From Listeria goaensis (GTDB lineage Bacteria > Bacillota > Bacilli > Lactobacillales > Listeriaceae): a stretch of 64,000 nt of DNA. The translations under genes were made by a program, and so were the position numbers. The DNA is taken from NCBI RefSeq assembly GCF_900186125.1, contig NZ_FYBQ01000007.1, forward strand, positions 1-64,000. Direction: 5' to 3'. Shown here in pieces: positions 9,317 to 17,516 of the stretch. How positions within the stretch are numbered: the first letter of the stretch is position 1; each line of letters opens with the position of its first letter. The notes under the pieces are model-generated. The model searched no databases. It saw only the letters and a list, made by a program, of their open reading frames with translations, and had not been told where the DNA came from.

Positions 9317-11041
9317 TTATTCTTTTATTTCGAGTAAATCTGCTCCTACGAGTTTTTCCGCTTCTTCGACGAATGAATTAGTGTCCGCCACCGCAGGTTT
9401 TGGAAGTTCCTCGCCTGACTCATGTTCCTCGGAAGGAGTATGAGTTTTCAAGAAGTTTTCACGCACTTCAAACCATTGAATTTCAGGTATCCCAATGAAA
9501 CTATAATTGACTTGCGTTAATTTTGAAATGCTCGTTTCAATCGTTTCAACAAAAGATTGATTGTCCATCGCCATTTGACAATGAATTTCATGCTTAAATT
9601 TTAACACAAAAGTGTCTTCTGACGCAGCAACTGGCTCAGCATCATTTAAAAGTGCCGCTTGGGACGCCATAAGCATCGACAAAAGCTCACCCCAGCAACC
9701 GCGAATCAATTGTAAATCTTTCTTTTTCGCGACATCGAGCACATGATTAATTTTCCCAACTGGTGCCTTAAAACTTTTCGAATTGTTAATCGCTGCTTTT
9801 TTAGGTCGGGCAACTTTCTCCGCGTTTGTGGTATCCGCACGAACCCCATTTTCTAGCAGCTTTTTCACATCGGCTAGCTCCCGCTTCAATTCCCGCACTT
9901 CATTTTGTAAGGCAGAAACATCGGCGCCAGACTCCCCTTGCACAATCGGATTCCCGCCCCGTAATTGGGTCAGCTCCACTACGGCAACTTCCACATAAAT
10001 TCCCGGGTGGTTCGAAAACCGCATTTGCGTGGTCGTCTTATTTAAAAGCTCCACGCCCTTATAAATTTGGCTTGCATTCGCCGCTTTCGCTAACTCCTGA
10101 AAAGCCTCATCTGGAACGGCGCGTTCAAGCGTCTCCTCCAAATTTGGCGCCTTCTGATAAAGTAAAATGTCACGGAAGAAAACAAGTAAGTCTTCCACCA
10201 ATCGAACGGGGTCTTTGCCCTCTGAAAGCAAGCCCGAAAGGCGTTCCATCGCCAGACTCGCATCTTGGTTTAAAATCGCCGCAACTAAATCGGTCAATAA
10301 ATTTTGCGCCACCGAACCGGTAATTTCAAGCGCATCCGAAACGCTGACCTCGTCTGAACCATAAGAAATGACTTGGTCGAGCAAACTAAGTGCGTCGCGC
10401 ATGCCTCCCTCGGCAGCTCGTGCGATAATCATTAGCGCCTTTTCATCAAAAGCAATCTTTTCCTCGTTTAAAATGAAAGCCATGCGCTGAACGATGTCTT
10501 GCGTAGTAATTCGCTTAAAGTCGAAGCGCTGTACCCGAGAAATAATCGTCAGCGGCAACTTATGCGGCTCTGTCGTTGCAAGTATAAAAATGACATGCTT
10601 CGGCGGCTCTTCAAGCGTTTTGAGGAGCGCGTTAAAAGCGCCGGTTGATAACATGTGCACTTCATCAATAATATATACTTTATATTTGGAAACAGTTGGC
10701 GCGTATTTCACTTTCTCACGAATATCGCGAATTTCCTCCACGCCGTTATTGCTGGCAGCATCAATTTCCAGAACGTCTGGATTTGATCCATCTGTAATCC
10801 CTTTGCAAATATCACATTCATTACATGGCTCACCATCTGTGCTATTTTCGCAATTGATTGCTTTCGCAAAAATCTTCGCTGCACTTGTTTTCCCAGTTCC
10901 CCGAGGTCCACTAAATAAGTAAGCATGTGATGTTTTGTTTTGAGTGATTGCGTTTTGAAGTGTTTTAGTGACATGACTTTGCCCGACAACATCATCAAAC
11001 GACTGCGGCCGAAAAACACGATATAATGCCTGATATGCCAT
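9317..11041 (-). CDS. dnaX: DNA polymerase III subunits tau/gamma
   Basis: Clamp-loader ATPase of 574 residues. The Walker A motif is GPRGTGKTS (45-53), the zinc cysteines are C64, C73, C76 and C79, and VYIIDEVHMLS is Walker B. AAA+ domains are followed by the collar domain and a charged tau tail that contacts polymerase and helicase. An A-rich run at PKKAA (about 9797-9803) is not in the frame of a classical slippery heptamer, so only the full-length product is predicted. It is the first gene of the dnaX-ybaB-recR-yaaL group; the long plus-strand frames inside it are shadows. Confidence 0.97.
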   Translation of the reverse strand: MAYQALYRVFRPQSFDDVVGQSHVTKTLQNAITQNKTSHAYLFSGPRGTGKTSAAKIFAKAINCENSTDGEPCNECDICKGITDGSNPDVLEIDAASNNGVEEIRDIREKVKYAPTVSKYKVYIIDEVHMLSTGAFNALLKTLEEPPKHVIFILATTEPHKLPLTIISRVQRFDFKRITTQDIVQRMAFILNEEKIAFDEKALMIIARAAEGGMRDALSLLDQVISYGSDEVSVSDALEITGSVAQNLLTDLVAAILNQDASLAMERLSGLLSEGKDPVRLVEDLLVFFRDILLYQKAPNLEETLERAVPDEAFQELAKAANASQIYKGVELLNKTTTQMRFSNHPGIYVEVAVVELTQLRGGNPIVQGESGADVSALQNEVRELKRELADVKKLLENGVRADTTNAEKVARPKKAAINNSKSFKAPVGKINHVLDVAKKKDLQLIRGCWGELLSMLMASQAALLNDAEPVAASEDTFVLKFKHEIHCQMAMDNQSFVETIETSISKLTQVNYSFIGIPEIQWFEVRENFLKTHTPSEEHESGEELPKPAVADTNSFVEEAEKLVGADLLEIKE

Positions 11042-11123
11042 CCTTCACTCTCCTCTAAACCTTAGTAGTTTTATTATAGCTTACTTCGGACTATTTTGTT
11101 AAGAGTAAACTTCTCCCTTTCAC

Positions 11124-11158
11124 CTAAAAAGGCGTCCAAACGGCTGGACACCTTCCAA
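11124..11158 (-). terminator. Terminator after the DUF3284 gene
   Basis: AAGGTGTCCA pairs with TTGGACGCCTT across a short loop, followed on the minus strand by TTTTTA, just beyond the stop codon at 11164. Confidence 0.75.
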
Positions 11159-11163
11159 GTTTT

Positions 11164-11625
11164 TTATTCAGCATTCGGTGCGGCATTTTGTTTCTTTGCT
11201 TTACTTTCGTTAATAACCGAAAGTTCAATTGCTTTTAATAAGTTTTTCGCACGTTTCCTTCTAAAAATCCCAAACAAGAAACCAACGATCATATTATTTA
11301 GCTTTTGCACAGTACCTTCCGCCTCAATTTTCTCATGATATGAAGCTTCACATGTGCCTTCGCTTGTCGCTTTAATGGCATACGTTGTAATATGCGTATT
11401 CACACGGCTCTTTGTTTCAAATACGTATTGCTCATACGGCTTCACTTCCGTAATTGCAATCGTGGCACGAGCACCATTTGACATATCTCGTTGGTAAGAG
11501 AACCCTTCCAACTGGCGCATTTGCTTACTTTTTCCAGTTGATTGTTTTATATCATAAATAACAGATTTTATAATGGCATCAAAACATTCTTTTTGCGAAA
11601 TATATAATTTTTGCGAGATATTCAT
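11164..11625 (-). CDS. DUF3284-type protein
   Basis: A soluble 153-residue protein that resembles the DUF3284 group, predicted to adopt a START/SRPBCC-like fold and found near cellobiose-type PTS genes in lactobacilli and listeriae. The C-terminus is strongly basic (FRRKRAKNLLKAIE). It overlaps the preceding small membrane gene by four bases and is the last gene of the group that begins with the EIIC at 12190-13554. No catalytic function is known; a role tied to PTS sugar use is inference from position. Confidence 0.65.
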   Translation of the reverse strand: MNISQKLYISQKECFDAIIKSVIYDIKQSTGKSKQMRQLEGFSYQRDMSNGARATIAITEVKPYEQYVFETKSRVNTHITTYAIKATSEGTCEASYHEKIEAEGTVQKLNNMIVGFLFGIFRRKRAKNLLKAIELSVINESKAKKQNAAPNAE

Positions 11626-11822
11626 TTCTTATCTCCTCCTTGTCCATCATTCTTTTTCCCTTTTTTCACTTTTATGAAGACAAGAACGACCCCAATTAAA
11701 ACAATGACCAAGCCAGTAACCATAAACGGCACATTCGCTGCCCCGTTTTTCCCATAAGAAGGGCTTAACATAATGATCAAAAGCCCAATACTCATGATAA
11801 ATAAACCATTAGCAATTTTCAT
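11622..11822 (-). CDS. Small two-helix membrane protein
   Basis: 66 residues with two predicted membrane helices (about 5-22 and 31-52) and a basic, lysine/glycine-rich tail. No family recognised. It lies between the 73-residue protein gene (three-base gap) and the DUF3284 gene (four-base overlap), so it is probably translated from the same message as the EIIC. Confidence 0.6.
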   Translation of the reverse strand: MKIANGLFIMSIGLLIIMLSPSYGKNGAANVPFMVTGLVIVLIGVVLVFIKVKKGKKNDGQGGDKK

Positions 11823-11825
11823 ATC

Positions 11826-12047
11826 TTAACCCACAGTCACTTGGAAATAAAGCACAGCGCCAATTTCCGTTGCCTTTATAGTATCTTTTGCAATACGTGC
11901 TGCTTTTTCTTCATCTTCTAAATTTGTTTCAAAGCTAAGTTTCATACCCACTTCGCTCACCTTTTTAAAAGTCACACCATCTTCATTATAATTTTCAAGC
12001 AACTCCGTCACGTAATCGCGTTTCATTGGACAATTTACAATAATCAT
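11826..12047 (-). CDS. Small conserved-looking protein of unknown function
   Basis: The 73-residue product begins MIIVNCPMKRDYVTELL after GAGGAGG; the longer open frame upstream crosses that ribosome site and is not used. It has an alternating alpha/beta pattern, no membrane segment and no motif I recognise. It is separated from the EIIC gene by a stem-loop (12152-12181) and is followed closely by two more small genes on the same strand. Confidence 0.6.
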   Translation of the reverse strand: MIIVNCPMKRDYVTELLENYNEDGVTFKKVSEVGMKLSFETNLEDEEKAARIAKDTIKATEIGAVLYFQVTVG

Positions 12048-12151
12048 TTTGAAAACCTCCTCAAGTAATATTTTAACGTTAAGCGTTTCACGTTGCAATA
12101 AGAAACCTTAACTAAATTTGTTTTTCGGCGCGTTTTACAACGCATAATAAT

Positions 12152-12181
12152 CTGGCTGGGCAATTCAGACCTCCCAGCCAG
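12152..12181 (-). other. Stem-loop between EIIC gene and downstream small genes
   Basis: CTGGCTGGG and CCCAGCCAG pair across a 12-base loop. No T run follows on the minus strand, so it is more likely a message-stability or partial-termination element than a full terminator. Confidence 0.5.
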
Positions 12182-12189
12182 AAACAATT

Positions 12190-13554
12190 TTACTCTTTCA
12201 TTTCTTCTTCCGGGACACCTACACGGTTTGCTGTGATAACAAACGGTACCCAAATGAGGAAGGCTATTATCATATTGACTAATGATATGACCGGAGCCAT
12301 CCAATCTCCCCCTGTTGCCAGGAACGAGTTTAGAAGTGGCGGCATTACCCAAACAACTGCTATTTTAACTGGACCGACCAGTCCTAGTGTTGTTGCAAAG
12401 TAAGCGACAGTAACCATAATCATTGGCGCAATAATGAATGGGATTAAGTAAATTGTATTTAAAACAATCGGCAAACCAAACATAATTGGTTCATTAATAT
12501 TAAAAATACCAGGGCCGAGTGATAGTTTTGCTACTGTACGAGAATCCGCACGTTTCGAGAACATAAGAAGAGCGATGATAAGTACGATTGTACCACCAGA
12601 ACCACCCATCCATACGTAAGCATCAAAGGAACCACGAACCCAATCAAACGGTAGCGCCACTTTTTCCTGCGCAGCCGCAATATTTTGAAGTTGAGCTGTT
12701 CCCCATAAGGATTCTAATACTGGCGCAAGTACGTTTGGCCCGTGAATACCAAAGAACCAAAGTAGTTGCACTAAGAAAGTAATTAGTAAGACAGCCCCGT
12801 AACCTTGTGAAAGATCAAGTAGAGGTTCTTGAATTGTTTTAGAAATCCAAGAAATAACATCCATATTTGTAATTTTGAAGAATGCCCAATCAATAATTGC
12901 CACAACATAAAGTGCAACAAGTGCTGGAATAATCGCAGCAAACGCTTTACTTACAGCTGGCGGAACTGAATCCGGCATTTTAATTGTAATTTTACGACGC
13001 ATTAATTTAGCGTAGATAATCGTTGAAATAAAACCAAAAATCATGGCAGTAAATAGACCCGTTCCATTTACTTGTCCCATATTAAAGAATCCATAAATAC
13101 CTGTAAACTCTTTTGGTAAGCTACTAATATCAAAATCAGCATTAGCTGCAGTAATTGCAGCTTTAACAGCGTCTAAGCTAATTGTTACTGTTAAGTTCAT
13201 AACAAAGGCAGCTAAGGAAACTAAGCCCCCTGCAAGACGATCTACTTCGTAAACTTTTGATAAATTATAACCTAACGAGAATGCAAAAATAATCGATACA
13301 ATTGCTAGAGTCCCATTATAAACATATCCATTAATCCCAATTAGTGGTTGCATGGCTTCAACAAAGCCTGTCCAGCCCCAATCTGTTGGAAAATCCCTAA
13401 AAAATGCATTTAAAAGTACTGCAATCGACCCCGCCATCGTAATTGGCATTGTCGAAATAAACGCATCACGTAACGCAACTAAGTGCTTTTGCGAACCAAT
13501 TTTGGCTGCAACTGGAACAAAATATTTCTCTAAAAATGCTGTTAATCCGTTCAT
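12190..13554 (-). CDS. PTS cellobiose/lactose-family EIIC permease
   Basis: A 454-residue membrane permease of the lactose/cellobiose PTS family with about ten hydrophobic segments. The family signature region (FGIHGPNVLAPVLESLWG and GPGIFNINEPIMFGLPIVLN) is intact. There is no IIA or IIB domain in the protein or next to it, so it must draw on partner subunits coded elsewhere. A CcpA-type site lies about 290 bases upstream. The gene leads a group of small genes at 11164-12047. The sugar could be cellobiose or another beta-glucoside; sequence does not decide. Confidence 0.9.
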   Translation of the reverse strand: MNGLTAFLEKYFVPVAAKIGSQKHLVALRDAFISTMPITMAGSIAVLLNAFFRDFPTDWGWTGFVEAMQPLIGINGYVYNGTLAIVSIIFAFSLGYNLSKVYEVDRLAGGLVSLAAFVMNLTVTISLDAVKAAITAANADFDISSLPKEFTGIYGFFNMGQVNGTGLFTAMIFGFISTIIYAKLMRRKITIKMPDSVPPAVSKAFAAIIPALVALYVVAIIDWAFFKITNMDVISWISKTIQEPLLDLSQGYGAVLLITFLVQLLWFFGIHGPNVLAPVLESLWGTAQLQNIAAAQEKVALPFDWVRGSFDAYVWMGGSGGTIVLIIALLMFSKRADSRTVAKLSLGPGIFNINEPIMFGLPIVLNTIYLIPFIIAPMIMVTVAYFATTLGLVGPVKIAVVWVMPPLLNSFLATGGDWMAPVISLVNMIIAFLIWVPFVITANRVGVPEEEMKE

Positions 13555-13946
13555 CTTAATCCTCCCTTTAGTACAAAAATGATTCGCCTATTAACAAAAT
13601 AATGTGCTAACCTTTTAACCTAACTCCCTCTGAATCTATTTTGATTATTAGACGACCTCCAACTCAAGCCTTGCGAAATTCGGGAGTCCTCCTCTCTGTT
13701 TCATGATAAGGCTTTCATGGATACACTAATTTATATAGCAATTTATGTGCCAACTTTTTTGTATGCAAAACGAACTAAAAAACCTCAAAATAGACACTTT
13801 CTTTTATTTACACACATTTTTAAGAATCGTGTAAACCAAGAAACCGCTTACACACAATTGCGTGATTTTTCACAAAAAGACCTCCTTTTTATTTATGAAT
13901 TCCTTATTTCGTGCTATACTAAATCTATAAAAACGAGGTGATGAAC
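13555..13946. other. Divergent intergenic region, about 390 bases
   Basis: AT-rich spacer between the EIIC gene (minus) and a small plus-strand gene. It carries one CcpA-type site at 13838-13852. A 74-codon plus-strand frame covers 13717-13941 but lacks a good ribosome site and is rejected. Nothing else is apparent. Confidence 0.5.
13838..13852. promoter_or_regulatory. cre (CcpA) site
   Basis: AAGAAACCGCTTACA matches the catabolite-responsive element WTGNAANCGNWNNCW at all fixed positions but one. It lies between the EIIC gene and the small plus-strand gene; control of the sugar permease is the likelier role. Confidence 0.5.
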
Positions 13947-14063
13947 GTGGCTCTTAAATCTGATATGCCCGAAGAAAGCCGTAACAGTAAAGTCATCAAG
14001 CGCGGTGATTATTCGATTATTTTTCCAGATGATTTAAAGGAATTACCGAAGTTGAAGCGTGAC
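13947..14063 (+). CDS. Small hypothetical protein (38 codons, GTG start)
   Basis: GTG start six bases after GAGGTG; the product begins with ALKSDMPEESRNSKVIKRGD and ends after DDLKGITEVEA. It is hydrophilic with no membrane segment. After the stop, the frame shifted by one base stays open for about 12 more codons with a charged lysine/glutamate-rich reading up to 14103, just before the terminator. That may be chance, a programmed shift or a sequence change. No family recognised. Confidence 0.45.
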
Positions 14064-14104
14064 GAAGATAAAAAAGAGACTGAAAAAGACAAGTCTAATT
14101 AAAA

Positions 14105-14150
14105 AAAAACCTCAAAAGTTAGAATAAAATCTAACTTTTGAGGTTTTTTA
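14105..14150. terminator. Bidirectional terminator
   Basis: AACCTCAAAAGTTAGA and its complement around a short loop, with A and T runs on both sides, between converging genes. Confidence 0.85.
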
Positions 14151-14151
14151 A

Positions 14152-14811
14152 TTAGTCTACATTTTTTTCATCTTCAATTGAAAATATTACCATGTTTTTC
14201 GCATCATCAACACGGACTTTTACGTTTTTGTTCAGTTTCTCTTTAAATAGCGCGGTGATATCTAAAAAGTCGTCATAGCTCGAAATGTCGCTTTTTTCAT
14301 AGCCTTGCAAAATGGTTGGTTTGATTCGGGTAACAAATTTATCGGACGATGTTTCTTCCGGGTCATACTTGTAGATTTCTTTCCCGTTTTTATCATGAAA
14401 AGAATAAACGGCGTACATATCGTCTTTCGTCCGGTATACATCTTCTTGCGTGACATACGCGTTATCCGCAATACTGTAATCGAGCTTTCCCGCGTAGTTT
14501 TTATCAAGTGAAGGTTCGTTTAGCTCGTACTGTTTATACGCGATGCGGAATAAGTATTCAAGATTGTAGTAGCTATTTACGCGAAAATATAAATGCTTAT
14601 CCTCTTTCTTTTTATCCACGCCAATGTCCGTTGAAGAAATCGGGAAAACCTCATATAACTTTCCGTTTATTTCATAGGCTACATCATATTTATCAAGCAC
14701 TTCTTGCCTTTGAAAGACACCAAAAATAATACTTAGAATGGCTAAAACGGCCACAATAACAGCTAAAATACTTAAAATGATAATGTTCTTTCGTTTTTTG
14801 ATGTGTTGCAT
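14152..14811 (-). CDS. Membrane-anchored extracytoplasmic protein of unknown function
   Basis: About 219 residues: a basic start (MQHIKKRKN), one strong membrane helix (about residues 10-35), then a soluble, tyrosine- and lysine-rich domain that should face outside. The helix has no lipobox. I start at the second ATG because AGAAGGATG overlaps the first. Not recognised as a known family. It converges on the small gene at 13947 and shares a terminator with it. Confidence 0.7.
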   Translation of the reverse strand: MQHIKKRKNIIILSILAVIVAVLAILSIIFGVFQRQEVLDKYDVAYEINGKLYEVFPISSTDIGVDKKKEDKHLYFRVNSYYNLEYLFRIAYKQYELNEPSLDKNYAGKLDYSIADNAYVTQEDVYRTKDDMYAVYSFHDKNGKEIYKYDPEETSSDKFVTRIKPTILQGYEKSDISSYDDFLDITALFKEKLNKNVKVRVDDAKNMVIFSIEDEKNVD

Positions 14812-14958
14812 ACTTTTCATCCTTCTTTATCTAGTTACGTCATACTAATATTGTAACAGTTTTACATTGCTTTTTCACTTTTTTATTTAAAAAAAGGAGT
14901 TGCGAAACTTTAATGACGTCGTGTTACAATGAATATAAAAAATAAGCGAGGAATTCCA

Positions 14959-15330
14959 ATGAATACGAAAATTGTAATAGAAAATGGGCTACGCTGTGCA
15001 ATTATACATCATGACAAGGTTATCATATCGAGCGTCGAGACCGCTCTCGATGTAATTATGACTGTGCAATACGAAAATGACTGCACACGAATTGCTTTAA
15101 ATAAAGAGGCATTTGATGAGCGTTTCTTTGATTTGCGAAGCGGACTTGCTGGTGAGGTACTTCAAAAATTTGTCACTTATCAGACGAAGCTTGCAATTGT
15201 GGGCGATTTCTCGGTTTATCGTAGCAAGGCACTGCAAGATTTTATGCGCGAAAGCAATGCGGGGGATGCAATTTTCTTTGCTCAAAATGAGGCGGAAGCT
15301 TTGGAGAAGCTGTGCGGAGATGCAATTTGA
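14959..15330 (+). CDS. DUF4180-type protein
   Basis: A soluble protein of 123 residues starting MNTKIVIENG, after GCGAGGAATTCC. The pattern (…DVIMTVQYENDCTRIALNKEAFDERFFDL… and GDFSVYRSKALQDFMRESN) fits the DUF4180 family, which has a STAS-like alpha/beta architecture and no known reaction. Single gene, converging on ffs; the two share a terminator region. The upstream in-frame codons (MNIKNKRGIP) lie before the ribosome site and are not used. Confidence 0.72.
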   Translation: MNTKIVIENGLRCAIIHHDKVIISSVETALDVIMTVQYENDCTRIALNKEAFDERFFDLRSGLAGEVLQKFVTYQTKLAIVGDFSVYRSKALQDFMRESNAGDAIFFAQNEAEALEKLCGDAI

Positions 15331-15335
15331 ACATG

Positions 15336-15372
15336 AAAAAACCCTCTTTTATACAAAAGAGAGTTCGTATTT
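15336..15372. terminator. Terminator of ffs and of the converging DUF4180 gene
   Basis: On the minus strand, ACTCTCTTTTGTATAAAAGAGGG is followed by TTTTTT. The hairpin is imperfect but well placed directly beyond the ffs 3' end. Confidence 0.65.
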
Positions 15373-15379
15373 AAAATTT

Positions 15380-15655
15380 AACGCCGTGCACCCAAGTTCG
15401 ACATACAACCACCTGCGTTACGTCAGTCGTTAGCTCAGATCAGGCAACCTTGCGGCACATAAAAGGCACTGCTTAATGCTGCTTCCTTCCGGACCTGACA
15501 TGGTTCACAGGCTTCCATTGCGCAAGACCCAATCGTCAACACCACTTGCTGGCGGCAGACCAGACAGGTATAGGCCTCAATTTGGGAATTCAACCCCGCT
15601 AGAGCGGATTGCGGGTTACAGGGCGCCGCTATCTCCCCGTCTAGCACGGCAAATT
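15380..15655 (-). ncRNA. ffs: Signal recognition particle RNA (large, Alu-containing form)
   Basis: The universally conserved SRP domain is present on the minus strand: GTCAGGTCCGGAAGGAAGCA followed by GCATTAAGCAGTG (about 15470-15505). The 5' part (GTGCTAGACGGGGAGATAGC, then CCCTGTAACCCGCAATCCGC) matches the Bacillus scRNA Alu domain, and the ends pair (GCCGTGC with GCACGGC). Length is about 275 bases. The RNA joins Ffh to deliver membrane and secreted proteins. Exact ends are estimated to within a few bases from the terminal stem. Confidence 0.95.
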
Positions 15656-15804
15656 TGCTACCAAAATGAATGAACCCTGATTTAAAAGGCTCAAACATTA
15701 GTTTATCTTTTTTAGTTAAAAAGTGCAAGTAAAATCGCGCGTTCTAGTAAAAATCAACCTTGCGACTGATAAATTTAGGCACGCTAAAATCGCCAAGGAA
15801 AACC

Positions 15805-15846
15805 AAAAGATAATCTGGCTTGCAAAAGCAAGCCAGATTATCTTAA
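15805..15846 (-). terminator. Perfect inverted repeat after small membrane gene
   Basis: A near-perfect 18-base inverted repeat (arms AGATAATCTGGCTTGC) with a four-base loop follows the stop of the 32-residue gene. TTTTGG follows on the minus strand. Confidence 0.7.
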
Positions 15847-15849
15847 AAA

Positions 15850-15948
15850 TCATACTAAATAGATGCTTACGAGTGTCGCGATAAGCGTTCCGAGTAGACA
15901 AATGCCAACTAGAACGAGGGCGATCCATACAATTTTTTTGTTCATCAT
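15850..15948 (-). CDS. Small single-helix membrane peptide (32 residues)
   Basis: Too short for most gene callers, but it has an AGGGG ribosome site, two start ATGs in tandem, a lysine pair, then one uninterrupted hydrophobic helix (IVWIALVLVGICLLGTLIAT). A strong stem-loop follows directly. Sequence style resembles the short membrane peptides seen near other Listeria operons or type I toxin peptides; the role is unknown. It lies downstream of the FGGY kinase gene by about 45 bases in transcription order (kinase stop at 15993). Confidence 0.55.
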   Translation of the reverse strand: MMNKKIVWIALVLVGICLLGTLIATLVSIYLV

Positions 15949-15992
15949 AAAAACCCCTTTTTTCTTTATTACTGAACTATTCCCCTGAAATT

Positions 15993-17504
15993 TTATTTTG
16001 TAACATTTTTTTGCCAATCAATTAGTTGTTTGTTGATTCCGGTTAGTTGTACGGTCGCTAGTTCGAAGATTTTATGGAGCTCTGCATATGCTTTTGCGCG
16101 CTCCACATTCGGCCTGTAAACGGCTTTTATAGCTGGCTTTTTGGGTAACGTAAAACTAGCCCGCCTGCCAAGGGATTTCATTGCGAGTAGCGCGGCGCCG
16201 AGGCTTGAACCCTCGATTGTGTGGGTTACGCGTACTTCGCGATTTAAAATGTCCGCGAGCAAGCTGCACCAAAACGTGTGCGCGGCGATACCGCCTGAAA
16301 CATACACCACATCCCCTTTTTCCCCCATAGAGGAATAAACGCTCGCCAAATTTAGCGCAACGCCTTCGATGGCTGCGCGGAGGAATTCAGGCGGCGTGTG
16401 GTTGATGGTGATGCCCAAAAAGGCCGCGCGAATATCACTTGTCCAGTAAGGTGCGCGTTCCTCGAGCAAATACGGCAGAAACAAAAGTCCATTAGACCCT
16501 AGTGGCACTTCGGCTGCGTTTTGCATGAGCTTCACGTAATCACGATTTTCACGCACATCTTGGGGTGCAAACTGCTCCATCGCCCATTCGATGGCCTTGC
16601 CGCCGTTGTTCACAGCGCCACCTTGAATGAAAAGGCCGTCTGTTAGGCGGTAACAAAACGTGCGGCTTCTGCCGTCTGTTTGGAAGGTCGTGGTCGTTTT
16701 GCGGACGGCGCCGCTTGTACCTACTGTTACGGTAACATCATTCGGAGCTGTCGCTTGGAGGCCTAAATTTGCAAGGGCTCCGTCGCTTGCGCCGACGACA
16801 AAAATGGTGCCCGGGGCAATGCCCATTTCGCTTGCGAGTTCGGTGCTGAGGCCGCTCAGTTGGTGCAGTTCGGAGACAACGGTCGGGAGTTTGTTTTGCG
16901 AGAGCTGCGCGATTTCAAGCGCCGATTTTTCATAGCAGCCGGCTTTCGTGTTGTAGAGCCCAGAAGCGGACGCGAGCGACGCATCAATTAGCCATTTGCC
17001 GAACATTTTGTATAAAACATAGCTCTTAATTCCGCACGCCATGTGCATGGCCGCCATTTTTTCGGGTGCCGTTTCGGAAAGCCATATCAATTTTGCGAAC
17101 GGACTCATTGGGTGAATCGGCGTGCCAGTTTTTTCGTAAATGCCTTCGAGATAGTAATGGCGTTTGGCCGTTTCAAGCGCCGCACTGCTACGGCTGTCCG
17201 CCCAAGTGATGCAATTTGTGAGCGGCGAACCGGTTTTGTCGATCAAAATCAAACTGTGCATCGCCGCACTGAATGAGATGGCGGCAAGTTCATCTTGCCC
17301 AATCCGACTCGCCGACATGACCATCCAAATGGCCTTTTTGACGGCCTCAAAGATTTCATCGGGGTTTTGCTCGGCCTTGCCCGAAACGTCGGTCGCCAAA
17401 TTGTAATGCACTGCATAGCGCGTCACTTGGCTCCCGTTTTCATCAAAAAGAACCGCCTTTGTACTTGTCGTGCCAATATCAACGCCCATAAAAAACTCGC
17501 TCAT
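15993..17504 (-). CDS. gntK: FGGY-family carbohydrate kinase (gluconate kinase type)
   Basis: A 503-residue ATP-dependent sugar kinase. N-terminal FGGY motif: MGVDIGTTSTKAVLFDENG (ATP loop). DNA for GGAVNNGGKAIEWAMEQF and the C-terminal VVYVSGGIAAHTFWCSLLAD motif are intact. Gluconate is the usual assignment for this locus between ffs and cydD in Listeria; xylulose or another polyol is possible from sequence alone. The start lies after AGAGGG and twelve bases beyond cydD, on the same strand, so it may be read together with cydABCD. Confidence 0.85.
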   Translation of the reverse strand: MSEFFMGVDIGTTSTKAVLFDENGSQVTRYAVHYNLATDVSGKAEQNPDEIFEAVKKAIWMVMSASRIGQDELAAISFSAAMHSLILIDKTGSPLTNCITWADSRSSAALETAKRHYYLEGIYEKTGTPIHPMSPFAKLIWLSETAPEKMAAMHMACGIKSYVLYKMFGKWLIDASLASASGLYNTKAGCYEKSALEIAQLSQNKLPTVVSELHQLSGLSTELASEMGIAPGTIFVVGASDGALANLGLQATAPNDVTVTVGTSGAVRKTTTTFQTDGRSRTFCYRLTDGLFIQGGAVNNGGKAIEWAMEQFAPQDVRENRDYVKLMQNAAEVPLGSNGLLFLPYLLEERAPYWTSDIRAAFLGITINHTPPEFLRAAIEGVALNLASVYSSMGEKGDVVYVSGGIAAHTFWCSLLADILNREVRVTHTIEGSSLGAALLAMKSLGRRASFTLPKKPAIKAVYRPNVERAKAYAELHKIFELATVQLTGINKQLIDWQKNVTK

Positions 17505-17516
17505 TTTATCCCTCTT

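Noticed and set aside
9790-9810. A-rich run in dnaX as a programmed frameshift site for gamma
   Set aside because: The six A are in frame as T-AAA-AAA-G, not the A-AAA-AAG heptamer used in E. coli, and no ribosome-site-like stimulator or clear hairpin follows.
9826-10323. 165-codon plus-strand frame inside dnaX
   Set aside because: Fully antisense to a well-supported gene, no ribosome site, low-complexity Pro/Ser/Arg composition typical of a shadow.
13717-13941. 74-codon plus-strand frame before the small gene
   Set aside because: Weak ribosome site, overlaps the cre site and the promoter region, no family likeness.
15435-15728. 97-codon frame across the SRP RNA
   Set aside because: It overlaps the highly conserved ffs RNA, which fully explains the sequence.
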